From positions 1-64,000 of the forward strand of contig NZ_MKUD01000020.1 in the NCBI RefSeq assembly GCF_001898575.1: a stretch of 64,000 bases of DNA, in the 5' to 3' direction. The position numbers and the translations under genes were made by a program. Below are positions 1-8,745 of this stretch, in pieces (the stretch's first letter is position 1; the number at the start of each line of letters is the position of its first letter). Below the pieces are notes generated by a model. That model saw nothing but the letters and a program-made list of their open reading frames with translations, did not search any database and had not been told where the DNA came from. This DNA comes from Spirosoma sp. 48-14 (lineage in GTDB: Bacteria > Bacteroidota > Bacteroidia > Cytophagales > Spirosomataceae).

Positions 1-1092
1 CTTGATGATCGCTCCTACCCCCTTGTCTTTCAGAATCGAGAAATAGTTGCAGGTTTGCCGGGCCCCATCTACCGACAGAATTTTACTTTTGAACAGGGCA
101 TCATTCGGTAGGGTATTGCCACCGCCCGGTACCTGATAGTTCCAGGGGTCGCCGTTGTAGTTGGCTGTGCCGCCATAGGTGCCAAAGTCTCGGTAGGGAA
201 TGCCTAATGAGTTGAGGGTAGGGTCAGCGTATTTTCGTTTTCGGGCTTCGTACCAGGCAGTGTATTGGGGTGCGGTGTCGGGCATCCCATAGACTCCCTC
301 CTGAATTTCGTTGGCTTCGAAGAGTGCGCAGGGGATGGTATTGCTGGCGCGGTTGATGTTGTCGTTGCTGAGGCTTTTGGCGGGGTATGCCCCTGCTTCG
401 GTGCCGGTGTAAGGGCCAGGGGCACCCGACACAGCCAGATTAATACTGTGCGTCCAGTTTACTCGCTGATTATTTCCCAGTGAACTATCCATGATAGCTA
501 GTACTCCTCCCTTTCTGGCGGAAACGATGCTATCGGACGTAATGTCTGTACGTTTCTGCACAATGGTAAACACCCGATTATCGGGTAGAGTCATAGTTGG
601 GGCTTCTTTCATTCCCCTTGGTATCCAGATGTCAGTCGGGGCTAACCAGGGTGGGCGGGTTACTTTATAAGGCAGAAGAGATGGGTCTGTGGGTAAAGGG
701 TCTGTACCTAAAAAGATTTGGGTAAAGGCTTTTCGTATCCAGTTATAAGGGGCATTGGGTAAATTGGCTATGCCCATTATAATAGAAATACTATCGCCCG
801 GACTAAAATCGTAGGTTGTTGGCAAGCTTGTGACAGCCGGCATACCACCTATATAGTAGAATGTATACTCACCACCGCCAAGATCGGGTTGCTTTGTGTT
901 TATAATACGAGCTTTACCATTACTCCACTGAACGGCGGGTGTGAAGAGATCAGGATTGGCGACAATCATCTGAACGTTCACAGTTCCACTAGGTGTAAAA
1001 TCGGTGTTGGCGGCCGTCGTATATGTAGCATAGGTAACCGTATCAGGTTTAAAATCGGCGTTGTTAGCTGTTATATAGGTATCCGCAAGCAT
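1..1092 (-). CDS. Hypothetical protein, 3' end cut by the window edge
   Basis: The minus strand is open without a stop from an ATG at 1092 to base 1, giving 364 codons; the gene continues past the left edge. I checked it codon by codon and found no frameshift. The product starts MLADTYITANNADF and has no signal peptide or membrane segment. The N-terminus holds two related stretches, TANNADFKPDTV and TAANTDFTPSGT, which suggest a short duplication. Later parts are rich in Pro, Tyr and Asn, with AWYEARKRKYADP at about residue 280. I do not recognise the family. Long uninterrupted coding with ordinary codon use makes it a real gene. The upstream gap of nearly 400 bases carries its likely promoter and a palindrome. 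Confidence 0.7.
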   Translation of the reverse strand, partial: MLADTYITANNADFKPDTVTYATYTTAANTDFTPSGTVNVQMIVANPDLFTPAVQWSNGKARIINTKQPDLGGGEYTFYYIGGMPAVTSLPTTYDFSPGDSISIIMGIANLPNAPYNWIRKAFTQIFLGTDPLPTDPSLLPYKVTRPPWLAPTDIWIPRGMKEAPTMTLPDNRVFTIVQKRTDITSDSIVSARKGGVLAIMDSSLGNNQRVNWTHSINLAVSGAPGPYTGTEAGAYPAKSLSNDNINRASNTIPCALFEANEIQEGVYGMPDTAPQYTAWYEARKRKYADPTLNSLGIPYRDFGTYGGTANYNGDPWNYQVPGGGNTLPNDALFKSKILSVDGARQTCNYFSILKDKGVGAIIK

Positions 1093-1486
1093 GGCAAAGA
1101 GGGCTTATTAGTATGTTGTTTATAATTTTGTTTATTTATAAACTAATGTTCACATTAATGTGAAAAATGTAAAATATAGATTAATGTCTATTGAAAGGAG
1201 TATTCTACTAGTATACAGCTAAAACCGGGCCAAAAATATCAATAACCTTTATTTATTAAAGTATAGTACTTCTTTGTTAAGAGTAACTTAAAATGAATAA
1301 AATGGTGAAGCCAGCCTCTAATCACTTACTGAATCGATAGTTACAAATTGACGCATCGTTAATTTACGGAAATGCAAATTCTGAATACAGGTTTGGCTAG
1401 ATGTTTGCTTGTAGGTTGACTGATAGGGGATAGTAGACTTACCAGGTAGTGTTCGAGCCCTATGTATACTAATAAACTGTTTCAGT
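1093..1486. other. AT-rich divergent intergenic region
   Basis: This 394-base gap separates two divergently transcribed genes and must carry both promoters. It contains the palindrome at 1149-1164. I see no open frame worth reporting and no clear TAnnTTTG element. Confidence 0.6.
1149..1164. promoter_or_regulatory. Perfect 16-bp palindrome, possible operator
   Basis: TTCACATTAATGTGAA is perfectly self-complementary and lies 57 bases upstream of the ATG at 1092, in an AT-rich divergent intergenic region. Perfect dyads of this size are typical of dimeric repressor sites. No regulator gene is adjacent, so the role is inferred. Confidence 0.35.
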
Positions 1487-3757
1487 ATGCGTATAACTAT
1501 ACCGGCTTTTCTTCTCTTACTCTCAACGAAAATAGTAATGGCGCAGAATAGCTATGTGGCTAATTCGGCCAACGCATCTTTACCGGGTTCCTACAATACG
1601 TTGGCTGGGCCTTCAGCAGGTAATGGGTCCATGCAGGGGAGCAACAACTCTTTTTTAGGATTTCAGGCGGGGCAAACGAATACACAAGGAAACGAAAATA
1701 CATTTATAGGTAGTGCAGCCGGTAAATTTAATACGCTGGGCGTCGATAATTCTTTTATTGGCAACCGGGCTGGAACATCGAATACAACCGGTAGTTATAA
1801 CACCTTCTTCGGCTCTTTTTCCGGCCAGGCCCTAACTAGTGGTAACCGCAATACATTCATTGGCTACGAGGCAGGCTTTTCTACGCTTACCGCCAGTTTT
1901 AATGTGTTCATTGGCAATGGTTCTGGCAGAACCAACACCATTGGTTTTAATAACGCATTTGTGGGTAATAATGCTGGCTATTCAAACGATAGTGGCTTTT
2001 CAAACACCTTTATGGGAGCCAATGCCGGGTATGCCAATACAAGTGGGTCTGGTAACTCGTATTTTGGGTATCAGGCCGGTAATAGCAATACGACGGGCTC
2101 TAACAATACCTTTCTGGGTAGCTCGGCGGGGCAGGCGAATACAACAGGGGCCAACAATACCTTCCTGGGTGGAGGAGCTGGAAGCCTCAATACAACGGGT
2201 TATCAGAATGCTTTCGTGGGCTTTGGCGCTGGAAGTAGTGTGACGACGGGTTACCAGAATTCGTTTCTGGGCTATAACGCCGGGTTGAATACAACAACAG
2301 GTACTGGCAATACCTTTATTGGTAATGCTGCGGGCCAGGCGAATACCACTGGTGGAGGGAGTACCTTTCTGGGTAGTAATGCGGGTTTGTCCAATACAAT
2401 CGGCCTTAACAATACCATGATTGGTATTAATGCCGGTTATAGTACGGTTTCTGGAAATTTCAATGCATTTATCGGTGCGTATGCTGGTCTGAACAATACG
2501 ACTGGTTCACAAAATGTGTTTATCGGCAATAATTCGGGCTATACAAACACGACCGGCTTTGGAAACCTGTTTATTGGTAATTCCGCTGGATACAACAATA
2601 CGACTGGAGATAGTAATGCCTTTATGGGCAGTAATACCGGTTCATTCAATACGACCGGAGTAGGTAATACGTTTTTGGGCATTGCTAATGGATTAAACAA
2701 TACGACTGGCTCCAATAATGTGTCGGTCGGGTTGAGGGCAGCCAACAAGAATCAGACCGGCAATAAAAACGTAATGATCGGAGACAGCGCCGGTTTCAAT
2801 AATACAGTAGATGGGAATGTCATGCTGGGCTCGAAGGCCGGATTTACAAATCAAACGGGAAGGAGGAGTACGTTTATTGGCTACCAGGCTGGGTACAGTG
2901 CTGTAGCCGATTCAAATACGTTTGTCGGGTATCAGGCTGGCTTTCAGACCACGTCGGGTAAAGGAAATACGTTTTTCGGCGTAAATGCGGGGCGTAGTAT
3001 CACGACGGGATCGAATAATACCATTATTGGCAACAAAGCTGGCCCGGCTTCGATCAATTCGGACGATAACGTGTATATCGGCTATAATACCGGCAAACAT
3101 GATAAGGGCTCCCGGAACACGTTTTTAGGTACCCAGGCTGGTGTCCTGGCCGATAATGGTGAGCCACTGTTCAATGCTACTGCTATTGGAGCGGACGCCC
3201 AGGTGGCGGTAAGCAATGCTGTTATTTTAGGAAATAAGGCTAATGTGGGTATTGGTACATCGGCACCTATGGCCCGGCTTGAGGTGGTTAGTGAAAATGC
3301 CGATGCCAGTGGCCTTCGGCTGACGAACTTAACTGACAAGAGCCCATCGGCTCGTTCGACAAACCAATTCTTAACCGTCAACGAGCAGGGCGATGTGGTG
3401 AAGGGGAACTATCTGCTGCGTGTTAACCGTCCTGACGACTGGGCCGACAATGTTTTTACACATACTTACTCACTGCGTTCACTGGCGTCTGTAGAAACCT
3501 ATATTCATCAAAATCACCATCTGCCCGAAATTCCTTCGGCTGAGCAAATGGCTGAACAGGGTATCGATCTGGCTAAAATGAACGCGCTGTTGCTGAAGAA
3601 AATAGAGGAATTGACTTTGTATAGTATTCAGTTAGAAAAGAATAACCGTCATCTGGAAGAAAGCGATAAAAAGCAACAAATCGTCAATCAGCAACTTAAA
3701 TCCGAAGTGAATGACCTTCGGAAGCTGGTAATGAAGCAATTGGCTAAACGGAGATAA
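1487..3757 (+). CDS. Secreted 17-residue repeat protein, TMF/tail-fibre-like
   Basis: A 756-residue exported protein. Residues 1-20 form a signal peptide (LLLLSTKIVMAQ). From about residue 30 to 560 it is built of some 30 tandem copies of a 17-residue unit of the form NTTGxNNTFxGxxAGxx, matching a 51-base period in the DNA. Such Asn/Gly/Thr repeats are expected to form a beta-roll or trimeric beta-helix. Residues 600-756 resemble the C-terminus of Bacteroidota TMF/tail-fibre-like proteins: WADNVFTHTYSL, then HQNHHLPEIPSAEQM, then a predicted coiled coil starting near LLLKKIEELTLYSIQLEK. This region probably trimerises the fibre. I see no endosialidase-chaperone (S74) catalytic end and no T9SS domain. 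Likely a surface or extracellular fibre; ligand unknown. Confidence 0.8.
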   Translation: MRITIPAFLLLLSTKIVMAQNSYVANSANASLPGSYNTLAGPSAGNGSMQGSNNSFLGFQAGQTNTQGNENTFIGSAAGKFNTLGVDNSFIGNRAGTSNTTGSYNTFFGSFSGQALTSGNRNTFIGYEAGFSTLTASFNVFIGNGSGRTNTIGFNNAFVGNNAGYSNDSGFSNTFMGANAGYANTSGSGNSYFGYQAGNSNTTGSNNTFLGSSAGQANTTGANNTFLGGGAGSLNTTGYQNAFVGFGAGSSVTTGYQNSFLGYNAGLNTTTGTGNTFIGNAAGQANTTGGGSTFLGSNAGLSNTIGLNNTMIGINAGYSTVSGNFNAFIGAYAGLNNTTGSQNVFIGNNSGYTNTTGFGNLFIGNSAGYNNTTGDSNAFMGSNTGSFNTTGVGNTFLGIANGLNNTTGSNNVSVGLRAANKNQTGNKNVMIGDSAGFNNTVDGNVMLGSKAGFTNQTGRRSTFIGYQAGYSAVADSNTFVGYQAGFQTTSGKGNTFFGVNAGRSITTGSNNTIIGNKAGPASINSDDNVYIGYNTGKHDKGSRNTFLGTQAGVLADNGEPLFNATAIGADAQVAVSNAVILGNKANVGIGTSAPMARLEVVSENADASGLRLTNLTDKSPSARSTNQFLTVNEQGDVVKGNYLLRVNRPDDWADNVFTHTYSLRSLASVETYIHQNHHLPEIPSAEQMAEQGIDLAKMNALLLKKIEELTLYSIQLEKNNRHLEESDKKQQIVNQQLKSEVNDLRKLVMKQLAKRR

Positions 3758-3783
3758 CGGATTATATAACCCTGTGATGAAGA

Positions 3784-3808
3784 GGCTCTGAAAATCAGGG
3801 CCTTTTTT
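3784..3808 (+). terminator. Rho-independent terminator after the repeat protein
   Basis: Stem GGCTCTGA / TCAGGGCC (one G-T pair), loop AAA, followed by six T. It lies 27 bases after the stop at 3757. Confidence 0.8.
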
Positions 3809-4223
3809 GTTTTGCTAGGTCTATAAAACGCTTATGTTCAGACGTGGATGGGTACTTTGAGCAAAGGGGGTTCTGGGCGTATCTAAATTTGAACGCTACC
3901 AGCCAATAGCCTTTGGGTAATAAATTTCCGTAAGCTTCCAGGTGCGTTTGCAGTTAATGATTTTACCGGATAATAACTTTCGGGCTATGCGTTATCGCGT
4001 TTCTTCTTTTTGCCAGACACCTTATTGTCCGTTTTGTTTTGATTTGTATATTTGAAATCGTTGACAACTATGTAGCAAGCGCAAATCGTTCATAGTGAAC
4101 TCTTTTTGACCTTTTTTGCTAGTTGTTCAATGATTGATCCACCCAAGTTTTCAATCAACGTGTTCACCTTTTGCTGTCATTCCTGCCAGTCCGAAAGGGC
4201 TGAGTCAGAATGGTATAGTCTGC
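3809..4223. other. Intergenic region with promoter and degenerate palindrome
   Basis: About 415 bases with no convincing gene. It holds a promoter-like TTG-N19-TATATTTG (4025-4054). At about 4171-4213 there is an imperfect TGTCATTCC...GTCAGAATGG dyad that resembles the hairpin at 50316-50358. The reading frame of the downstream helicase runs open through this dyad. Confidence 0.5.
4025..4054 (+). promoter_or_regulatory. Bacteroidota-type promoter for the SNF2 helicase
   Basis: TTG at 4025-4027, 19-base spacer, TATATTTG at 4047-4054. This fits the Bacteroidota consensus TTTG/TTG-N19-TAnnTTTG and lies about 170 bases before the chosen ATG. Confidence 0.55.
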
Positions 4224-7223
4224 ATGAAAGTTTCGCCTTTGCAACCGTTTCAAATCGTGTATTCATTACTGGATCACGAATTTTTAGGCTACCTGATTGA
4301 GGCCTTTGTAGTCCAGCGAAATAGCCGGGGTGAACTTACGCTTCAAAATCAAACTTTATCAACGCAAAATGTTAGTGAGTTTGCCAAGGGATTGGACGAA
4401 CGGGATTTTGAGCTTGTCAAACTCATCGATAGTATTCAGCAGGATACTATCGTAAAAAAATTCAATTCGAGAAAGTTACCTGCTGTCGATTTCTTCCTGA
4501 AAATATACGACGCACAGAAAGGCGATAAACAACTTCAGGAAGCAATTGGAGGCTATCTTGAAACAATAAAAGCGCAGATTATGGCGCTATTGCCGGGCAA
4601 GCCATTTTATATCATGGGCAACGATGGCAATCCAGCCTGGCAACCCATCATCTGGATGGCAGAACCGGCCCGCGTTCACTTTCATTTTGTTCGGAACGCC
4701 GATTCAACCCATTATTTTCCAATTATCCGATACCCACGCCAGAATGCCGCCGGAGAGGTAGAAACGGAGCGAGTCGATTTTCAGTTTAAAGACGCACTCA
4801 TGATCTGTGACGAGCCTGCCTACATGATGGTAGGGAATCGACTCTATCACTTCAGCAAGAATGTAGATGGAAAAAAACTGCGTCCTTTTTTTACGAAAAA
4901 TCATATTGTAATTCCCCGAAATATTGAGCAGCAGTACTACGAACGCTTTGTAACGCAGCTAATTGCTTCCTACGACGTATATGCAAAAGGGTTCGAAATT
5001 CGCGCTGAAGTGCTGGAGCCAACACCCGTACTTACGGTATCGGAAGTAGTGCAGTCGAGTCGTTCAGTTTCGGTATCGTTGTTTCAAAACGGAGGCACTG
5101 ATGGTATCGAAACGCTTGAACGAGACGAAGATGCTGATCCACGAATTGTCTTTGATCTGGCATTTCAATACGGAAACTTTACGTTTCGATTCGATAGCTT
5201 TGGTACGTCTGCCAATGTTAGTTTAGAGAAAAAAGGCGACGAGTACTTATTTCACAAGATTCGTCGGGATCAGCGACTGGAAAAACAGAAGCTGACGTTC
5301 CTGCGCGATTCGGGGCTTGACCTGCGTCATGGTCGTGTAACGCTTTCCAAGTCTGACGCTTTTGCCTGGCTATCTACGAATAATGATCAACTTCGGGAAG
5401 CTGGCTTTCTGGTTCGGCAGGATGCCCAGAATACCAAGCGCTATTTTCTGGGTTATTCGAGCATTGATGTGTCGATTCAGGAAGGCCGCGACTGGTTCGA
5501 TATTTATGCAAATGTTCGATTTGGGGAGTATGAAATTCCGTTTCTAAAACTTCGGAAGCTGATTCTGGCTAAGAAGCGTGAATTTACCCTGCCCAATGGT
5601 GAGGTAGCCGTTATTCCGAGTGCCTGGTTTACCAAATATTCCGAGTTGTTCGGCTTTATCGAACATCTGGATGGTATTGATTCCGGTGATGGGCGGTTGG
5701 TACTGCAAAAGCATCACCTGGCCCTGGTAGAGGAGCTTGATCGGGACAATCTTGCCACTACGGTGATTAGCCGTAAACTGGAGCGGTTACGAAATTTTGA
5801 GGAGATCGAGCATTTTCCACTGCCGGTCCACTTCAATGGTACGTTGCGGCCTTATCAGCAAGCTGGGTACGATTGGATGAATTTTTTACGTCAGTACCGA
5901 TTTGGTGGATGCCTGGCCGATGATATGGGGCTTGGCAAAACCGTGATGACCCTGGCTATGCTGCAAAATCAGAAAGAATTGGGCGCTACTGAGCCAAGTT
6001 TACTGGTTATGCCAACGTCACTACTCTATAACTGGGAGCTGGAAGCCCGTAAGTTTACACCTGACCTGCGTATTATGGTGTACACAGGTACATACCGGGA
6101 TAAAAACACCGCCCAGTTCGACGGGTACGACCTTATTCTGACGTCCTATGGAATTGTTCGAATCGATATTGATAGCCTTAGCGATTATCGGTTCAATTAT
6201 GTGATTCTGGACGAGTCGCAGGCGATCAAAAACCCATCGTCGCACATTACCAGAGCCGTTATGCAACTTAACACCGCTAATCGGCTTATCCTGACGGGAA
6301 CCCCGCTCGAAAACAGCACCATGGATCTGTGGTCGCAGATGTCGTTCATCAATCCGGGGTTATTGGGCAGTCAGTCGTTCTTCCGAAATGAATTTCAGGT
6401 TCCAATCGAGAAGCGGCATGACGAAGCCAAAACCAGTCGGTTATACAGCCTGATCAAGCCGTTTATGCTTCGGCGCAACAAGGCTCAGGTTGCTACCGAT
6501 TTGCCCGAAAAAGTAGAGAGCGTGCTTTACTGCGAGATGACTCCCGATCAGGAAGCACAATACGAAGAGGCCAAATCATACTATCGGAATCTGATTCTGG
6601 AGCATATTGAAGAGGAGGGTATGGCCAAATCACAGATGGTTGTGTTGCAGGGGCTGACTAAGCTCCGACAGATTGCCAACCACCCGCGTATGGTCGATGC
6701 CGAATACGAAGGGGATTCCGGGAAGCTGGATGATGTGATTATGCGGCTGGAAAGTGCGATGACGGAGAATCACAAAGTTCTGGTATTTAGTCAGTTTATT
6801 AAGCACCTGAATGTAGTGCAGCACTACCTGAAGGAAAAACGAATCAAGTACGCCTACCTGGACGGGTCGACTACCGATCGGCAAAGTCAGGTTGCGTTGT
6901 TCCAGACCGACGACTCGGTAAAGCTGTTCCTGATTTCGCTAAAAGCTGGCGGATTGGGACATAACCTGACGGCTGCCGATTACGTATTTATTCTGGACCC
7001 CTGGTGGAATCCAGCCATCGAAGCTCAGGCCGTTGATCGGGCGCACCGGATAGGGCAGCAAAAGACGGTGTTCACTTACAAATTCATCGCCAAAAATACG
7101 GTAGAGGAAAAAATTCTTTCTTTACAACGTGCCAAGCAGCAACTGGCTGGTAGCCTGATTACGACAGAGGAAAACTTTGTAAAATCACTGACCAAAGAGG
7201 ATATTATGGTGCTGCTGGAGTAA
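4224..7223 (+). CDS. SNF2-family DNA-dependent ATPase/helicase
   Basis: An approximately 999-residue Swi2/Snf2-type ATPase, predicted to translocate on double-stranded DNA and remodel DNA-protein complexes. The N-terminal half (residues 1-530) is a less conserved bacterial SNF2-associated region. The motor occupies the C-terminal half: motif I ADDMGLGKT (about residue 567), motif II ILDESQAIKNP (about 662), motif III LTGTPLENS, then the second RecA lobe with VFSQFIKH, LDGSTTDRQ, SLKAGGLGHNL and motif VI QAVDRAHRIGQQ. The frame is open from 4134, but those 30 codons translate a REP-like dyad with no protein-like character, so I start at ATG 4224 (MKVSPLQPFQIVYSLLDHEF). Single gene with its own promoter. 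Exact cellular role unknown. Confidence 0.88.
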   Translation: MKVSPLQPFQIVYSLLDHEFLGYLIEAFVVQRNSRGELTLQNQTLSTQNVSEFAKGLDERDFELVKLIDSIQQDTIVKKFNSRKLPAVDFFLKIYDAQKGDKQLQEAIGGYLETIKAQIMALLPGKPFYIMGNDGNPAWQPIIWMAEPARVHFHFVRNADSTHYFPIIRYPRQNAAGEVETERVDFQFKDALMICDEPAYMMVGNRLYHFSKNVDGKKLRPFFTKNHIVIPRNIEQQYYERFVTQLIASYDVYAKGFEIRAEVLEPTPVLTVSEVVQSSRSVSVSLFQNGGTDGIETLERDEDADPRIVFDLAFQYGNFTFRFDSFGTSANVSLEKKGDEYLFHKIRRDQRLEKQKLTFLRDSGLDLRHGRVTLSKSDAFAWLSTNNDQLREAGFLVRQDAQNTKRYFLGYSSIDVSIQEGRDWFDIYANVRFGEYEIPFLKLRKLILAKKREFTLPNGEVAVIPSAWFTKYSELFGFIEHLDGIDSGDGRLVLQKHHLALVEELDRDNLATTVISRKLERLRNFEEIEHFPLPVHFNGTLRPYQQAGYDWMNFLRQYRFGGCLADDMGLGKTVMTLAMLQNQKELGATEPSLLVMPTSLLYNWELEARKFTPDLRIMVYTGTYRDKNTAQFDGYDLILTSYGIVRIDIDSLSDYRFNYVILDESQAIKNPSSHITRAVMQLNTANRLILTGTPLENSTMDLWSQMSFINPGLLGSQSFFRNEFQVPIEKRHDEAKTSRLYSLIKPFMLRRNKAQVATDLPEKVESVLYCEMTPDQEAQYEEAKSYYRNLILEHIEEEGMAKSQMVVLQGLTKLRQIANHPRMVDAEYEGDSGKLDDVIMRLESAMTENHKVLVFSQFIKHLNVVQHYLKEKRIKYAYLDGSTTDRQSQVALFQTDDSVKLFLISLKAGGLGHNLTAADYVFILDPWWNPAIEAQAVDRAHRIGQQKTVFTYKFIAKNTVEEKILSLQRAKQQLAGSLITTEENFVKSLTKEDIMVLLE

Positions 7224-7318
7224 AAGCTTTAATAAAAGCCAGGCATTTGCGGGAAGATATTGGCTGGCGATAGTTATTCATCCGAAACACTATCGTTCAC
7301 TAATAAATAACTCAACGT

Positions 7319-7495
7319 ATGAATGTCAAAAGCGTATTCGGTATTATTCTGACCCTTATCGGATTGGTTGGTCTGATCTATGGAGGAATGGACTTTACGA
7401 AAGGCGGAGTGGCTCAGGCTTCGTTTGTATACCTTATTCTGGGCGGTGTTTTCTTCTTTGCGGGCATTAGCCTGATTCGCGGAACAAAAGCCTGA
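7319..7495 (+). CDS. 58-residue small two-helix membrane protein
   Basis: ATG at 7319, stop TGA at 7493-7495. Two hydrophobic helices are visible: residues 5-22 (SVFGIILTLIGLVGLIYG) and 36-54 (SFVYLILGGVFFFAGISLI), joined by a short polar loop with a Gly-rich turn. It resembles small Bacteroidota inner-membrane proteins of about 60 residues found beside many unrelated genes; function unknown. It sits 95 bases after the helicase stop and directly before a strong bidirectional terminator, which supports a real transcript end here. Confidence 0.65.
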   Translation: MNVKSVFGIILTLIGLVGLIYGGMDFTKGGVAQASFVYLILGGVFFFAGISLIRGTKA

Positions 7496-7500
7496 TAACA

Positions 7501-7569
7501 CAACAAGGAAGGCCGAACAGGAAGAAGAATAAATTGGCAATCCTTCTCTCTGTCCGGCCTTCGTTGTTG
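7501..7569. terminator. Long bidirectional terminator hairpin
   Basis: Arms at 7501-7520 and 7550-7569 are complementary at all but two or three positions (core GGCCGAACAG / CTGTCCGGCC). The interior adds GAAGAAG / CCTTCTC pairing. It lies between a plus-strand and a minus-strand gene, so it can end both transcripts. Confidence 0.75.
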
Positions 7570-7576
7570 CTTTTCT

Positions 7577-8089
7577 TTACCGTAAGTAAACTCCCATCCG
7601 ATCCGTATCACTCAGGACTACATCTACATGTTCGGTTAAGGTTGTGCTTAACTCGTAGCCTTTATAGTCAGCAGCAACCGGGTAACGGGGATGATTTCGG
7701 TCAATCAGAACGGCTACCTGTAATTTCCGAATCGGGATGTTTAGAAAAGGTTGCAGGCTAAAGGCTAACGTCCGGCCTGTGTATAATACATCATCGACAA
7801 CAATGACTACTTTATCCGTAAAATCGGTTGCCGACCCTTCATGATGAACCCTAGGCTGGGCAGCTGATGATTTATCCAGATCAAGCCGAATCAGGTCGAT
7901 CGCAAGGGGAGTAATGGTTTGCAATTCGCGTGCCAATGCCTGAGCCAGTATATAGCCCTCGCCCGCTATACCGGCCAGGAGTAGTGCTGTTTCGTCAAAA
8001 TTGGTTTCGTAGATCTGGAATGCTATCCGTCTGATTTTCTGATGGATCTGGGCAGAATTAAGGATAAGCGTGGGCTGGGCTGTGTTCAT
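7577..8089 (-). CDS. PyrR-like phosphoribosyltransferase
   Basis: A 170-residue type I phosphoribosyltransferase. The PRPP-binding loop is VVIVVDDVLYTGRT at about residues 94-107. The segment LIDRNHPRYPVAADYKGYEL is typical of the PyrR subfamily, whose members act as pyrimidine regulators and/or uracil phosphoribosyltransferases. ATG at 8089 is the first methionine, and the N-terminus (LNSAQIHQKIRRIAFQIYE) matches the family. There are no pyrimidine genes next to it, so an uncoupled salvage or regulatory role is possible. I omit the symbol because PyrR-like paralogues are common in Bacteroidota. Confidence 0.75.
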   Translation of the reverse strand: MNTAQPTLILNSAQIHQKIRRIAFQIYETNFDETALLLAGIAGEGYILAQALARELQTITPLAIDLIRLDLDKSSAAQPRVHHEGSATDFTDKVVIVVDDVLYTGRTLAFSLQPFLNIPIRKLQVAVLIDRNHPRYPVAADYKGYELSTTLTEHVDVVLSDTDRMGVYLR

Positions 8090-8223
8090 GCAGAAATCGA
8101 CAATCGAAATTTGGATGTAAAGATGATAAAAAAGCGGTTAGGGAACGAAATAACCGCTCGGGTCTGTGAGTTGGCATAGTTTTCGCCATCAGTGCTGATA
8201 GATGCAAGCTGATTTAACCGACC

Positions 8224-8649
8224 ATGCATACGATTATCAGTCTTATAGTAAGCCTTTACCTCTGGGTATTGCCCGCACCTTCCGTACCTGAAACCGACAT
8301 TACACAAACCGTAGGCGTATCGTTACGAAGCGGAGATGCCAGTCGATTGTCAGCCCGGTTTGCCAAAACCATTGAATTGGTCATCGATGCCGAAAACGTC
8401 GAATTTTCGGCTGTTCAGGCTACCCATGCCGAACTGATTTTACGTTCCTTCTTTCGAAAATACCCGCCCCAGAGCTTTCAGTTTGTATACCGGGGGGCTT
8501 CAGACCACCTGCGCTACAGTACAGGTACGTACAAAACCGATGGTCAAACATTCTCGGTATACGTGCTCATGCGTCAGAACAGTAATCATACGTATGTGAT
8601 CAACGCGCTCCATTTTCGAAAAGAATCGTCGTCGGTCGTCAGTCGGTAA
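8224..8649 (+). CDS. DUF4783 family exported protein
   Basis: 141 residues. A hydrophobic N-terminal signal (IISLIVSLYLWVLPAP) is followed by a domain resembling DUF4783, a Bacteroidota family with an NTF2-like fold. Characteristic pieces are LSARFAKTIELVIDAE, a short linker, then LILRSFFRKYPPQSFQFVYRG and the C-terminal VYVLMRQNSNHTYVINALHF. Members are predicted periplasmic; no reaction is known. It is divergent from the PyrR-like gene, with 134 bases between start codons. Confidence 0.7.
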   Translation: MHTIISLIVSLYLWVLPAPSVPETDITQTVGVSLRSGDASRLSARFAKTIELVIDAENVEFSAVQATHAELILRSFFRKYPPQSFQFVYRGASDHLRYSTGTYKTDGQTFSVYVLMRQNSNHTYVINALHFRKESSSVVSR

Positions 8650-8717
8650 GTATCGGTACATCCATCAATTCATCTGTTCCTGAGCACGATTGACAAACGA
8701 CGGACGATTTTTACCTG

Positions 8718-8725
8718 TATCTTTG
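8718..8725 (+). promoter_or_regulatory. -7 promoter element TATCTTTG
   Basis: TATCTTTG fits the Bacteroidota -7 consensus TAnnTTTG and lies 20 bases before the ATG at 8746. A TTGACA occurs upstream at about 8689, but the spacing is longer than the usual 19. Confidence 0.5.
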
Positions 8726-8745
8726 CACTTTCATGTAGAGGTACT

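Noticed and set aside
1839..2243. 134-codon frame within the repeat protein on the same strand
   Set aside because: It is an out-of-frame shadow kept open by the 51-base repeats; the main frame has a signal peptide and clear protein repeats.
1550..3200. 51-base tandem period considered as CRISPR or satellite
   Set aside because: Units are diverged and in frame, encode a coherent protein pattern, and have no spacers.
4134..4223. 30-codon N-terminal extension of the SNF2 helicase
   Set aside because: It translates a degenerate palindromic repeat and has no domain-like character; the ATG at 4224 begins family-like sequence.
7274..7611. Minus-strand frames across the small membrane protein and terminator
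   Set aside because: They run through a bidirectional terminator hairpin and oppose the plus-strand two-helix protein.
8086..8307. 73-codon minus-strand frame overlapping the DUF4783 start
   Set aside because: It covers the divergent promoter region and opposes a recognisable family protein.
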